Made by a program: the position numbers and the translations under genes. A model generated the notes under the pieces. It was not told the DNA's origin. It made no database searches and worked only from the letters and a program-made list of their open reading frames with translations. Positions 12,946-22,012 of a stretch of 64,000 bases of DNA are shown here, piece by piece. Positions within the stretch are counted from its first letter, which is position 1, and every line of letters begins with the position of its first letter. The stretch lies in NCBI GenBank assembly GCA_902609855.1, contig CACLTL010000004.1:1-64000 (forward strand). The letters are read 5' to 3'. The stretch is from an uncultured Pelagibacteraceae bacterium. Lineage in GTDB: Bacteria > Pseudomonadota > Alphaproteobacteria > Pelagibacterales > Pelagibacteraceae.

Positions 12946-13938
12946 TTATAATTTTTTCACTAAGTGCTCGGCGATCTGAACAGTGTTTAAAGCCGCTCCT
13001 TTTAATAAATTATCAGACACTACCCATATATTAATAGCTTTTACATTTGAATTGTCTTTTCTGATTCGAGAAATATAAGTTGTATAATCTCCCTCTGCTT
13101 CAATTGGGGTAATATATCCACCATCTTTTCTTTCATCGATGACTTTACATCCTGGTGCATTTTTTAAAATTTTTATAACATTTTCAAAATCATATAAATT
13201 ATCAAATTCAATATTAATAGACTCAGAGTGTCCTGTTCTAACCGGCACCCTTACACATGTTGCGGTAACATCAATGTCTTTATCAAGGATTTTTTTTGTC
13301 TCATTTGTCATTTTCAATTCTTCTTTTGTGTAACCATCCTTATCGAAAATATCGATATGTGGAATTAAATTGAATGCGATTTGTTTAGTAAAATTTTTTG
13401 ACTTAGTTTGTTTATTTTCTAAATAATCCTTTGTTTGCTCAAATAATTCATCCATTGGGGCTTTACCTGCACCGGATACTGCTTGATAAGTAGAAACGAC
13501 AACTCTGTTAATTTTATATTCATCATGCAAAGGTTTTAGTACAAGAACCATCTGCATTGTTGAACAGTTAGGATTTGAGATAATATTTTTATGGTTATTT
13601 AATGCTTCAACGTTTACCTCAGGAACAACCAAAGGAACATCTGATTGCATTCTGAAATAACTTGAATTATCAATTACTATAGTTTTCTTTGCAGCTTTAG
13701 GGACCCACTCTTTAGCGATTTGGCTGCCTGCAGCAAAAAAAGTTATTTGAGCTTTTGAAAAATCGTAGCTTTCTAAATTTTCAATAATAATTTCTTTTCC
13801 TCGAAATTTAATTTTTTTTCCGGCACTTTTTTTTGAAGCAACTAAATATAGTTCTTTAAATGCAATCTTAGATTTCTCTAATATTTCAATTGTTTTTCTT
13901 CCTACATTTCCCGATGCTCCGATAATTGCAAAATTCAT
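12946..13938 (-). CDS. asd: Aspartate-semialdehyde dehydrogenase
   Basis: Reduces aspartyl phosphate to aspartate semialdehyde on the route to lysine, diaminopimelate, threonine and methionine. The length is 330 residues. GASGNVGRK at residues 7-15 binds NADP. The nucleophile is Cys125 in SNPNCST, and the QAVSGAGK segment and the RVPVRTGHS motif with the catalytic histidine follow. It lies between leuB (12 bases) and sdhC (20 bases) on the same strand, as in other alphaproteobacteria where leu and asd genes are adjacent. Confidence 0.97.
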   Translation of the reverse strand: MNFAIIGASGNVGRKTIEILEKSKIAFKELYLVASKKSAGKKIKFRGKEIIIENLESYDFSKAQITFFAAGSQIAKEWVPKAAKKTIVIDNSSYFRMQSDVPLVVPEVNVEALNNHKNIISNPNCSTMQMVLVLKPLHDEYKINRVVVSTYQAVSGAGKAPMDELFEQTKDYLENKQTKSKNFTKQIAFNLIPHIDIFDKDGYTKEELKMTNETKKILDKDIDVTATCVRVPVRTGHSESINIEFDNLYDFENVIKILKNAPGCKVIDERKDGGYITPIEAEGDYTTYISRIRKDNSNVKAINIWVVSDNLLKGAALNTVQIAEHLVKKL

Positions 13939-13950
13939 ATAATTATTACT

Positions 13951-15057
13951 TTATTTTAATTTTGCTATAATTGCATCACCCATGACAGAAGTAGAGACCT
14001 CTTTCATATTTTTTGACATAATATCTTTTGTTCTTAACCCGTCATCAAGTACACTTTGAACAGCTTTATCTAATTGTTCTGCCTCTTTATCTAAGTCGAG
14101 AGAATATTTTAATGCCATAGATAAGCTTAAAATTGTAGCGATAGGATTAGCAATATTTTTTCCGGCAATATCTGGTGCCGACCCATGAACAGGTTCATAC
14201 ATTGATCTTATTTTTCCTTTTTTATCCCTAGCTCCTAAGGAAGCTGATGGTAATAAACCCAAGGAACCAGTTAACATCGCAGCTTCATCTGAAAGAATAT
14301 CGCCAAACAGGTTATCAGTAACAATTACATCAAATTGCTTTGGGTCTCTTAATAACTGCATTGCACAATTGTCTGCTAGCATATGGCTTAATTCAATTTT
14401 TTTGTACTCTTTATCTTTAAGTGCCTGAACTTCTTCCCTCCATAAAATACCTGCCTCCATTACATTAGACTTTTCACAGGAAGTTACTTTATTTTTTCTT
14501 TTCTTTGCTAAATCGAAAGCTACTCTTGCTACTCGCTGAATTTCACTAGTAGTATAAGTATGAGTATTAACTCCTTTTCTCTCATTATTTTCGATTGGTT
14601 CAATACCCCTAGGTTCACCAAAATAAATTCCACCAGTAAGTTCTCTTACAATCATTATATCTAGACCAGATATTATTTCGGGTTTCAGCGAGGATGCTTC
14701 TACTAATTGTTTAAAACATATTGCTGGTCGTAAATTAGCAAATAACTTTAATTCTTTTCTTAATTTTAATAACGCCCTTTCTGGTCTCTTAGAGAATTCC
14801 AAATTATCGTACTTGGGTCCTCCAACAGCACCTAAAATTACTGCTTCACTCTCAAGTGCCTTATAAAAAACCTCATCTGTAATCGGATTTTTATGTTTAT
14901 CGTATGAGGCTCCACCAACAAGACCTTCTTCGATTTTAAAGTCCAATGATTTATTTTTATTAAACCACTCAATAATTTTTCTTACTTCTCTAATCACCTC
15001 TGGGCCAATACCATCACCCGGAAGAAGTAAAAGTTTTCTATCTTTTACTTTAATCAT
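13951..15057 (-). CDS. leuB: 3-isopropylmalate dehydrogenase
   Basis: Oxidative decarboxylation of 3-isopropylmalate in leucine synthesis, 368 residues. The N-terminus shows [11 protein letters not shown]. The substrate loop has [11 protein letters not shown] with the arginines that bind isopropylmalate. The catalytic tyrosine lies in [14 protein letters not shown], and the metal and NAD sites in [20 protein letters not shown] and [13 protein letters not shown]. It overlaps the leuD stop by eight bases, indicating coupling within leuCDB. Confidence 0.98.
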   Translation of the reverse strand: MIKVKDRKLLLLPGDGIGPEVIREVRKIIEWFNKNKSLDFKIEEGLVGGASYDKHKNPITDEVFYKALESEAVILGAVGGPKYDNLEFSKRPERALLKLRKELKLFANLRPAICFKQLVEASSLKPEIISGLDIMIVRELTGGIYFGEPRGIEPIENNERKGVNTHTYTTSEIQRVARVAFDLAKKRKNKVTSCEKSNVMEAGILWREEVQALKDKEYKKIELSHMLADNCAMQLLRDPKQFDVIVTDNLFGDILSDEAAMLTGSLGLLPSASLGARDKKGKIRSMYEPVHGSAPDIAGKNIANPIATILSLSMALKYSLDLDKEAEQLDKAVQSVLDDGLRTKDIMSKNMKEVSTSVMGDAIIAKLK

Positions 15058-15658
15058 TTTTTATTAGCCAGGGCTTTTCTTGAATAAGTTTTTTTTCAAA
15101 ATTATCGATTTGAGATATTTTTTCCATTGATAAAGCAATATCATCTAACCCTTCCATCAAACATTTTTTTTTAAATGCATCTACTTCAAACTTTGCAACT
15201 TTGTTACCGTATTTAATTTCTTGCTTTTCTAAATTTATTTCAATTTCTTCTTTTCTTTTTGAGTATTCAGCAAGCTCTTGAACTATTTTATCATCAATTT
15301 TAATTGGTAAAATTCCATTTTTAAAACAATTGTTATAAAATATATCTGCAAAACTAGAGCTAATCACACACTTGATCCCAAAATCTAACAAAGCCCAAGG
15401 GGCATGTTCTCGTGATGACCCGCATCCAAAATTTTTTCCCGCTAACAATATCCTTGATTTATTGTAAGGTTCATTGTTTAAAATAAAATCATTTTTAATT
15501 TTTCCATTTTCATCATATCTCATTTCATAGAATAAGCTTTTACCTAATCCTGTTCTTTTAATGGTTTTTAAAAATTGCTTTGGGATTATCATATCTGTAT
15601 CGATGTTCTGAAGTGATAAATAAGATGGTATCGATTTTAAGTTAGAAAATTTTTCCAT
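15050..15658 (-). CDS. leuD: 3-isopropylmalate dehydratase small subunit
   Basis: A 202-residue small (swivel-domain) subunit of isopropylmalate isomerase. Recognisable parts are [14 protein letters not shown] near residues 18-31, the [17 protein letters not shown] motif near residues 73-89 and the [13 protein letters not shown] segment. It works with LeuC to isomerise 2- to 3-isopropylmalate. It abuts leuC with no gap and overlaps leuB. Confidence 0.97.
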   Translation of the reverse strand: MEKFSNLKSIPSYLSLQNIDTDMIIPKQFLKTIKRTGLGKSLFYEMRYDENGKIKNDFILNNEPYNKSRILLAGKNFGCGSSREHAPWALLDFGIKCVISSSFADIFYNNCFKNGILPIKIDDKIVQELAEYSKRKEEIEINLEKQEIKYGNKVAKFEVDAFKKKCLMEGLDDIALSMEKISQIDNFEKKLIQEKPWLIKND

Positions 15659-17056
15659 TTATATGTCTCTCACGTCTGTTAAATGACCATTAATTGCGGC
15701 AGCAATAGCCATACCAGGACTAACTAAATGAGTTCTCCCTCCTCTTCCCTGTCTACCCTCAAAATTTCTATTAGATGTTGAAGCACATCTTTCTTTTGGC
15801 TTTAATTGATCTGGGTTCATTCCTAAGCACATAGAACAACCAGGCTCTCTCCATTCAAATCCAGCTTCTATAAAAATTTTATCAAGTCCTTCTGCTTCCG
15901 CTTGCTCCTTAACTAATCCTGATCCAGGAACAACCATAGCACTTACATTATTTGCAATTTTTTTGCCTTTCAAAAGTTCCGCTGCTACTCTTAGATCTTC
16001 AATTCTTCCATTTGTGCAACTACCTATAAATATTTTATCTATTTTAATATCTGAAATTTTAGTATTTGCTTTAAGACCCATGTACTCGAGGGATCTTTTC
16101 ATAGCGATTTTTCTATCTTCATTTTTTTCTTTTTCAGGATCTGGAACAATGCCAGTTACAGGCGATACATCTTGCGGAGAAGTTCCCCAAGTTACTAACG
16201 GCTCGATATCTTTACCATCAATATTTATTTCTTTATCAAATTTACATTCTTTATCTGAGTATAGTGTTTTCCAAAATTTAACTGCTTTTAGCCAGTTTTC
16301 TCCTTTGGGTGACATAGATTTGTTTTTTAAGTAATCAAATGTTTTTTCATCTGGTGCTATTAATCCTGCTCTCGCTCCAGCTTCTATTGTCATATTACAT
16401 ACTGTCATTCTTTCTTCCATGCTCAAGTTACGTATAACGTTACCAGCAAATTCTACAACATACCCGGTCCCACCAGCTGTACCTATCGTTCCAATAATTT
16501 TAAGAATTACGTCTTTAGCTGTAACTCCCTTAGGTAATTCTCCATTAACATTTATTCTAAAATTTTTTGATTTTTTTTGAATTAAAGTCTGGGTAGCAAG
16601 TACGTGTTCAACTTCTGATGTTCCGATTCCAAATGCTAAAGCTCCAAATGCTCCATGGGTAGCTGTATGACTGTCTCCGCATACTATCACTGTACCAGGT
16701 TGAGTGAATCCTTGCTCAGGACCAATAATATGAACGATACCTTGACGTTTGTCATTCACATCAAAAAGTTTTACATTAAACTCTTTGCAATTACTTCTTA
16801 GGGTTTCTACCTGAATTCTTGACTCCTCATCGTCGATCCCTTTAGTCCTATCGGTAGTTGGAACATTGTGATCAGGAACAGCTAAAGTTAATTCTGGTCT
16901 TCTTACTTTTCTTTTTTGCAATCTCAATCCCTCAAAAGCTTGGGGGCTTGTAACTTCGTGAACTAAATGGCGATCCACATAAATTAAAGTAGTACCATCA
17001 TTCTGTTCGTGAACAAGATGGTTTTCCCATATCTTATCGTATAGAGTTTTTGACAT
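15659..17056 (-). CDS. leuC: 3-isopropylmalate dehydratase large subunit
   Basis: Large, 4Fe-4S-containing subunit of isopropylmalate isomerase (aconitase superfamily), 465 residues. The N-terminus has [12 protein letters not shown] and [18 protein letters not shown]. The cluster cysteines are in [12 protein letters not shown] and in the C-terminal [23 protein letters not shown] and [20 protein letters not shown] are also present. It follows rplS by six bases, so leucine genes appear attached to the ribosomal and SRP gene run upstream. Confidence 0.98.
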   Translation of the reverse strand: MSKTLYDKIWENHLVHEQNDGTTLIYVDRHLVHEVTSPQAFEGLRLQKRKVRRPELTLAVPDHNVPTTDRTKGIDDEESRIQVETLRSNCKEFNVKLFDVNDKRQGIVHIIGPEQGFTQPGTVIVCGDSHTATHGAFGALAFGIGTSEVEHVLATQTLIQKKSKNFRINVNGELPKGVTAKDVILKIIGTIGTAGGTGYVVEFAGNVIRNLSMEERMTVCNMTIEAGARAGLIAPDEKTFDYLKNKSMSPKGENWLKAVKFWKTLYSDKECKFDKEINIDGKDIEPLVTWGTSPQDVSPVTGIVPDPEKEKNEDRKIAMKRSLEYMGLKANTKISDIKIDKIFIGSCTNGRIEDLRVAAELLKGKKIANNVSAMVVPGSGLVKEQAEAEGLDKIFIEAGFEWREPGCSMCLGMNPDQLKPKERCASTSNRNFEGRQGRGGRTHLVSPGMAIAAAINGHLTDVRDI

Positions 17057-17062
17057 TTATTT

Positions 17063-17572
17063 TTATTTTTTTTCGCTAGTTTGCTTTTCAGCTTTAGCTT
17101 CGACTTTTTTGTCTTCTTTTTTTAGTTCTTCAGTTTTAGGCTTTTCCTCAACCGGCTTGACTGAAACAACTTTTGGTTCTTCTGGTTTAACAGATACATC
17201 AACACCAATTTTCTTTTTAATTTTTTCTGCAATTCTAGCAGATTTACCTTTTCTATCTCTTAGATAATAAAGTTTGGCTCTTCTAACTTTTCCTGATCGA
17301 ATTACTTTAATAGAATCTACATTGGGGCTATATAAAGCAAAGGTTCTCTCAACGCCTTCACCAAAAGAAATTTTTCTTACTGTGAAAGAGGAATTTATAT
17401 CTCTATTCTTCTTTGCAATACAAACGCCTTCAAAATATTGAATTCGTTCCCTTTTACCTTCCACAATTTTTACACCAACTTTAATGGTATCACCTGGAGA
17501 AAATTCAGTAATTTTCTTGTTAGCTGTTATCTTTTGAATTGCTGCTTTATTTATATCTTCAATATTTTTCAT
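17063..17572 (-). CDS. rplS: Ribosomal protein bL19 with charged C-terminal tail
   Basis: 50S subunit protein at the interface with 30S. Residues 1 to about 118 carry the L19 fold, with [49 protein letters not shown] and [19 protein letters not shown]. The protein is 169 residues, while the family is usually about 115-130. The extra ~50 residues are a Lys/Glu/Val/Pro-rich tail without hydrophobic core. The start overlaps the end of trmD by 14 bases. The tail has the same flavour as the one on bS16 in the same gene run. Confidence 0.97.
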   Translation of the reverse strand: MKNIEDINKAAIQKITANKKITEFSPGDTIKVGVKIVEGKRERIQYFEGVCIAKKNRDINSSFTVRKISFGEGVERTFALYSPNVDSIKVIRSGKVRRAKLYYLRDRKGKSARIAEKIKKKIGVDVSVKPEEPKVVSVKPVEEKPKTEELKKEDKKVEAKAEKQTSEKK

Positions 17573-18260
17573 TTTTTTTCTCTAAGTATTTTTTCCAAAG
17601 ATCAGGTCTTTGGCGTTGTGTTATAGCCTCAGATTGAGACAAACGCCACCCCTTAATTTTAGCATGATCACCAGAAAGTAGCACTTCTGGCACTTTTTTG
17701 CCCTCCCAGTCTCTTGGTTTAGTGTATTGAGGATATTCCAAAAGATTATTCTCAAAACTTTCATCTTTAGCAGAATTAGCATTACCCAAAACACCCGGAA
17801 GAAGTCTAACTAATGCATCGACGAATACAAATGATGCACTTTCACCCCCAGATAAAATAAAATCTCCAATGCTGTATTCTTCTATATTTCGAGTCTCTAA
17901 AAGTCTTTGATCAATACCTTCAAAATGACCACATAAAATATTTATTTTATTTAGCTTACTTAAGTATTTCATTTCTTTTTGATCTAGTCTTTTACCTTTA
18001 GGAGATAGATAAATTATCTTTTCTTTACCTTTTATGTTTTTATCTAAAGCAGATGCTACAACATCTGGTTTTAACAACATACCGCTTCCACCACCAAAAG
18101 GTGTATCATCAACTGTCCCATTATCATCAAAAGCATAGTCTCTTATATCTATAATTTTGAGATTCCATTTTTGTTTTTCCTGAGCTTTTTTATAGATACC
18201 AATGTCTAATAGCCCAGGATATAAATCTGGATACAAAGTAAATATTTGTACTTCGAGCAT
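17559..18260 (-). CDS. trmD: tRNA (guanine-N1-)-methyltransferase
   Basis: SPOUT-class enzyme that methylates G37 of tRNAs and so prevents frameshifting, 233 residues. Visible motifs are [10 protein letters not shown] at the N-terminus, [29 protein letters not shown], the AdoMet knot region [11 protein letters not shown] and [13 protein letters not shown], and the C-terminal [24 protein letters not shown]. It follows rpsP by 11 bases. The usual rimM between rpsP and trmD is absent. Confidence 0.98.
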   Translation of the reverse strand: MLEVQIFTLYPDLYPGLLDIGIYKKAQEKQKWNLKIIDIRDYAFDDNGTVDDTPFGGGSGMLLKPDVVASALDKNIKGKEKIIYLSPKGKRLDQKEMKYLSKLNKINILCGHFEGIDQRLLETRNIEEYSIGDFILSGGESASFVFVDALVRLLPGVLGNANSAKDESFENNLLEYPQYTKPRDWEGKKVPEVLLSGDHAKIKGWRLSQSEAITQRQRPDLWKKYLEKKNEKY

Positions 18261-18271
18261 ATTTTAAAACC

Positions 18272-18730
18272 TTATTTTTTATCTTTTGGTTCTTCCTTTT
18301 TAGGCTCTTCCTTTTTTGCTTCTGCTTTAGGCTGTTCCTTTTTAGGCTCTTCCTTTTTTGCTTCTGCTGCAGGCTGTTCCTTTTTACCTTCTGCTTTAGG
18401 TGCTTCTTTAGTTTCTTCAGCACTTTTTTTTCTGTCCTTTTTAGGAATAGCTTTTTGAGGATTATTACCCGGCTTAGGCATTGGCATTATTTGAAGTTCA
18501 CCTAAAAGTCTAGAAACTCTAAGAGTTGGTTGAGCGCCTTTACTCATCCAATATTTTACTCTCTCAGCTTCTATTTTTATTCTTTCCTTTTTATCTTTTG
18601 GAAGCAATGGATTGTAAGAACCAATTTTTTCAATAAATTTACCGTCTCGTGGATATCTGCCATCAGCGATAACTATTTTATATATAGGTCTTTTCCTTAC
18701 TCCTCCCATCGATAGTCTTATTCTTAACAT
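18272..18730 (-). CDS. rpsP: Ribosomal protein bS16 with long charged repeat tail
   Basis: 30S subunit assembly protein. The first ~85 residues are a normal S16, with MLRIRLSMGGVRKRPIYKIVIADGR, FIEKIGSYNPL and VKYWMSKGAQPT. Total length is 152 residues against about 80-90 in most bacteria. From about residue 86 to the end the protein is made of Lys, Glu, Pro and Ala only, including an approximately 14-residue repeat (AEAKKEEPKKEQPK type). It follows ffh by 10 bases and precedes trmD. Confidence 0.97.
   Translation of the reverse strand: MLRIRLSMGGVRKRPIYKIVIADGRYPRDGKFIEKIGSYNPLLPKDKKERIKIEAERVKYWMSKGAQPTLRVSRLLGELQIMPMPKPGNNPQKAIPKKDRKKSAEETKEAPKAEGKKEQPAAEAKKEEPKKEQPKAEAKKEEPKKEEPKDKK
18301..18384. 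repeat. Two tandem 42-base repeats inside rpsP
   Basis: Two nearly identical 42-base units encode the Lys/Glu/Pro/Ala tail of bS16 in frame (14 codons per unit). The shared core starts at 18301 and again at 18343 and differs at only a few positions. Degenerate partial copies lie on both sides. The unit length is a multiple of three, so copy-number change would keep the frame. Confidence 0.8.
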
Positions 18731-18740
18731 GTTTTACCTT

Positions 18741-20093
18741 TCATTTAAGTTTATTGAGCATTTCATCCGGGATCATTCCAGATGGAATTTTTTTTCCTTG
18801 TGACATCTTTTTCATCATATCCGACATCATTTTAAATTGTTTAAGTAACTTATTTATTTTGGAAACATCTACTCCAGCGCCTTGAGAAATTCTTTTTCTT
18901 CTAGAACCGCTAATGATTTTTGGATTTTCTTTTTCACTTTTAGTCATAGATAAAATTATCGCCTCATTTTCAATAAGCATTTTTTCATCTATGTTAGCTT
19001 GATCCATTTTAGCTTTCATTTTATTTACACCAGGCAACATGGACATAACTCCTTCCATGCCCCCCATTTTTTTCATTTGTCTCAATTGAGACAGGTAGGA
19101 GTCCATAGTAAAAATACCTTGTTTAAGCTCTTCCTCAGTTGCTTTAATCTTTTCTTCACTTAAATCTTGTGCTGCTTTCTCGACAAGCGTAACCACATCT
19201 CCCATACCAAGAATTCTGTTAGCCAGCCTTTCAGGATGAAACATTTCAAAGTCAGAAACTTTTTCTCCAACTCCAATATATTTAATTGGTTTGCCAGTTA
19301 CCTGTTTCATGCTCAACGCTGCTCCACCTCGCGCATCACCATCAACTCTTGTTAAGATAATTGATGAAAGATTAACTGCGATATCAAATTCTTTTGCAAC
19401 GTTTACAGCTATTTGACCAGTTAAAGAATCAGCAACAAGAATAGTTTCGGCTGGTTTTGTTAATTCTTTAATTTGTTTAATTTCAGACATCATTGGTAAA
19501 TCTATTTGTGTTCGGCCAGCTGTATCAAAAATTATAACATCTGAACCACTTAGATTTGCGGCGTTAAGCGCTCTATTAGTAATATCAATCGGCTGTTGAT
19601 TTTCAATAATCGGCAAATTTTGTATATTATTTTTTTCTGCTAATAATTTTAGTTGTTCTTGTGCAGCAGGCCTGTAAACATCTAAACTCACAAGCATAAC
19701 TTTTTTTTTATGATTTTTTTCAATTAACTTAGCTAATTTAGCAGCTGAAGTTGTTTTTCCTGACCCTTGTAAACCAACTAATAGTATAGAAACTGGTGGA
19801 ACTGCTTTTAAATTAATCTCCTCATTCTTTGTACCAAGTATTTTTACTAATTCATCGTAAACAATCTTTACTATCATTTGACCAGGTGAGGTTGATCTAA
19901 TGATTTCCTGGCCAATAGCTTTTGGTTTTACATTTTTAATAAAATCTTTCACAACTGGCAACGCTACGTCGGCTTCCAATAAAGCTAAGCGTATTTCTTT
20001 AAGGCCATAGTCCACTTGTTCTTCCGTTAAGGAAGGAGCGCTTTTTAATTTAGAAAAAATATTTTCTAATTTATTTGTTAAGTTTTCAAACAT
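18741..20093 (-). CDS. ffh: Signal recognition particle protein Ffh
   Basis: SRP54-type GTPase that binds signal sequences of nascent membrane proteins and delivers ribosomes to FtsY. The N domain is at residues 1-85. The G domain has GLQGSGKTTSAAKLA (P-loop), DVYRPAAQEQL, DTAGRTQID and TRVDGDARGGAA. The M domain is at about residues 310-450 and is methionine-rich (MKKMGGMEGVMSMLPG, MMSDMMKKM). I place the start at the ATG at 20093 (MFENLTNKLE), the conserved Ffh N-terminus. An in-frame ATG six codons upstream would extend it but falls in the leader and matches no family residues. It heads the 14-gene minus-strand run. Confidence 0.97.
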   Translation of the reverse strand: MFENLTNKLENIFSKLKSAPSLTEEQVDYGLKEIRLALLEADVALPVVKDFIKNVKPKAIGQEIIRSTSPGQMIVKIVYDELVKILGTKNEEINLKAVPPVSILLVGLQGSGKTTSAAKLAKLIEKNHKKKVMLVSLDVYRPAAQEQLKLLAEKNNIQNLPIIENQQPIDITNRALNAANLSGSDVIIFDTAGRTQIDLPMMSEIKQIKELTKPAETILVADSLTGQIAVNVAKEFDIAVNLSSIILTRVDGDARGGAALSMKQVTGKPIKYIGVGEKVSDFEMFHPERLANRILGMGDVVTLVEKAAQDLSEEKIKATEEELKQGIFTMDSYLSQLRQMKKMGGMEGVMSMLPGVNKMKAKMDQANIDEKMLIENEAIILSMTKSEKENPKIISGSRRKRISQGAGVDVSKINKLLKQFKMMSDMMKKMSQGKKIPSGMIPDEMLNKLK

Positions 20094-20117
20094 TTTTATA
20101 ACGTCCAACACCTATCG

Positions 20118-20211
20118 CACTAGTGGGCGAACCTTCGCTGACTAGTGTCGACACTCTTGTTTTTAAGAGCACCGCAAAAACTTAAGTATTTGCGGAAAGT
20201 TTGTGGAAACT
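20118..20211 (-). ncRNA. Candidate structured RNA / leader upstream of ffh
   Basis: Four stem-loops stand in a row in the spacer between ffh and the divergent dapF. They are CACTAGT (20118-20124) with ACTAGTG (20141-20147) enclosing GCGA/TCGC around a 4-base loop; CTCTT (20154-20158) with AAGAG (20165-20169); CCGCAAA (20172-20178) with TTTGCGG (20189-20195); and AGTTT (20198-20202) with AAACT (20207-20211) around a 4-base loop. All arms pair without mismatch. The strand is assumed minus, as the ffh leader. I do not see the SRP RNA domain IV signature. I recall that a structured candidate named after ffh was proposed for Ca. Pelagibacter from comparative analysis, but cannot verify that this is it. 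Confidence 0.55.
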
Positions 20212-20260
20212 ACAATTTGGGGTTTTAAAAGTCAATGAATAATTATACTAATCTACTTAT

Positions 20261-21091
20261 ATGCCTTTGATTAATGCTTTTAGAATGGATGGTTTAGGTA
20301 ATAGATTTATTATCATAGATAGAAGAGAAAAATTCATAGATATACCTAAAGAAAAAATACTTCATTTGGGAAATCTAAAGTCTTTTCATCGTAATATTGA
20401 ATTTGATCAAATTATATTTATTGAAAAAGAAATTAATAATACTTTTCCAATAACCATTTTTAATTCAGATGGAGGCGAGGTAAGTGCGTGTGGAAATGGA
20501 AGTAGATGTGTAGCTTACCTGTTAAGCAAAGATTTAAACAATAAAGAAATTAAATTAAAAACAAATAATAGACTGCTTAATGCAAAAATTGTTGGGGAGT
20601 CCGATGTTCAACTGGAAATGGGGAAACCTGTATTTGAGTGGAATAAAATTCCATTAAAAGAAAAGTTAGATCACAAAAATATAACTCTTGATATTGACGG
20701 TAAAGAATTTACTGATGGATTTAGCCTCAACGTAGGGAACCCTCATATAGTTTTTTTTGTTAAAGATTGTTTTAAGTTTGATCTAAAAATATTAGGACAA
20801 AAAATAGAGAATCACGAATTATTTCCTGAGAGAACTAATGTTACTTTTGCTCAAATAGATGATGAAAATAATATTACAGTTAATGTTTGGGAACGAGGCG
20901 CAGGATTAACAAAAGCGTGCGGAACAGCTGCTTGTGCTACTGCTGTTGCGGCGTTTATCAAAAAATTAACTAAAAATGATATCAATATTAAATTTGAAGA
21001 AGGAAGTTTAAATATTAAAATTGATGTGGATCTTAATATATTTATGAGAGGTCCAGTTTCAGAAATAAAGCATACTAGACTTGAAATCTAA
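20261..21091 (+). CDS. dapF: Diaminopimelate epimerase
   Basis: Converts LL- to meso-diaminopimelate for lysine and peptidoglycan, 276 residues. The two catalytic cysteines are in CGNGSRCVAY (about residue 73) and KACGTAACATAV (about residue 220). The start region MDGLGNRFIIID is the usual N-terminal strand with a one-letter variation (M for H/N). ERTNVTFAQ and WERGAGLT are also present. It is divergent from ffh and its stop abuts the ftsY start. Confidence 0.97.
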   Translation: MPLINAFRMDGLGNRFIIIDRREKFIDIPKEKILHLGNLKSFHRNIEFDQIIFIEKEINNTFPITIFNSDGGEVSACGNGSRCVAYLLSKDLNNKEIKLKTNNRLLNAKIVGESDVQLEMGKPVFEWNKIPLKEKLDHKNITLDIDGKEFTDGFSLNVGNPHIVFFVKDCFKFDLKILGQKIENHELFPERTNVTFAQIDDENNITVNVWERGAGLTKACGTAACATAVAAFIKKLTKNDINIKFEEGSLNIKIDVDLNIFMRGPVSEIKHTRLEI

Positions 21092-22012
21092 ATGAGTTTA
21101 TTTGATAAATTTAAAATAGGATTAGATAAAAGTTCAGATGGGCTCTCTACTGGCTTTAAAAATATATTTTCCAAAAAAAAAATTGATGAAAATGTTCTTA
21201 CAGAATTTGAAGAATTAATTATTACATCCGATGCGGGAGTAGAAGTCGCAAAAGAACTAAGAAAAGATTTTGAAAACTTTAAAGTTGATAAAAAGTTAGA
21301 CGATCATAAAGAAATTTTAAAACTAATAGCGGATAAATTAGCAATTAAACTTCAAAAGTACGAAAAAGATCTTAGACTGATGGGAAATGCGAAGTCTGCT
21401 GTAATAGTTGTGTCTGGAGTAAACGGAGTTGGAAAAACAACTAGTATCGGAAAACTTGGGAAGTATTTTAAAGACAATAATAGATCTGTTGTTTTTGGAG
21501 CAGCAGATACTTTTAGAGCAGCTGCCATAGATCAATTGCAAGTTTGGGCTGCGAAAGTCAAAGTTGATATTATTAAATCTGAAATCAATAGTGATCCAGC
21601 TTCTGTAGCTTTTAAGACTGCAGAGTTTGCAAAAAAAAATGAAATTGATGTAGCTTTGATTGATACAGCAGGAAGATTACAAAATAAAAAAAATTTAATG
21701 GAAGAGTACAAAAAAATTATTAGTGTGCTTAAAAAAATTGACCCTTCATATCCTAACGAAGTAATTCTTGTTTTAGATGCAACTACAGGACAAAATGCAA
21801 TTAATCAAGTTGAAGAATTTAGTAAGATACATGATTTGACAGGTTTAATTATTACTAAACTTGATAGCACAGCAAAAGGTGGTGTGGTTTTAGCTATTTG
21901 TAAAAAATATAATTTACCTATAGTTGCAGTAGGGATGGGAGAAAAAGAAGATGACTTACAACCCTTTAATGCTGAATATTATTCAAAAGCCCTGTTAGGT
22001 ATTGAAACCTAA
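21092..22012 (+). CDS. ftsY: Signal recognition particle receptor FtsY
   Basis: SRP receptor GTPase at the inner membrane, partner of Ffh. The 306 residues lack the long acidic A domain and keep only the NG core, as in many alphaproteobacteria. GTPase motifs are VNGVGKTTSIGKLG (P-loop), DTFRAAAIDQLQVW, DTAGRLQNKKNLMEE and TKLDSTAKGG, with a C-terminal VGMGEKEDDLQPFN. It starts immediately after the dapF stop. The 3-prime end overlaps the convergent alpha/beta hydrolase gene by 18 bases. Confidence 0.97.
   Translation: MSLFDKFKIGLDKSSDGLSTGFKNIFSKKKIDENVLTEFEELIITSDAGVEVAKELRKDFENFKVDKKLDDHKEILKLIADKLAIKLQKYEKDLRLMGNAKSAVIVVSGVNGVGKTTSIGKLGKYFKDNNRSVVFGAADTFRAAAIDQLQVWAAKVKVDIIKSEINSDPASVAFKTAEFAKKNEIDVALIDTAGRLQNKKNLMEEYKKIISVLKKIDPSYPNEVILVLDATTGQNAINQVEEFSKIHDLTGLIITKLDSTAKGGVVLAICKKYNLPIVAVGMGEKEDDLQPFNAEYYSKALLGIET

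Noticed and set aside
18301-18384. Possible CRISPR-like or intergenic tandem repeat
   Set aside because: The 42-base repeats have no spacers and code in frame for the bS16 tail.
18190-18423. Lys/Gln-rich open frame overlapping rpsP and trmD on the minus strand
   Set aside because: A frame-shifted shadow of the repeat tail of bS16; the true frame continues from the conserved S16 domain.
18246-18458. Open frame on the plus strand opposite the rpsP tail
   Set aside because: It is the antisense of a Lys/Glu-rich repeat, made of Ser/Phe/Leu/Gly runs; no ribosome binding site and no family.
20094-20260. SRP RNA (4.5S) in the spacer next to ffh
   Set aside because: The conserved GGAAG-type loop and flanking bases of SRP RNA domain IV are not present on either strand; the region is called only a structured candidate.
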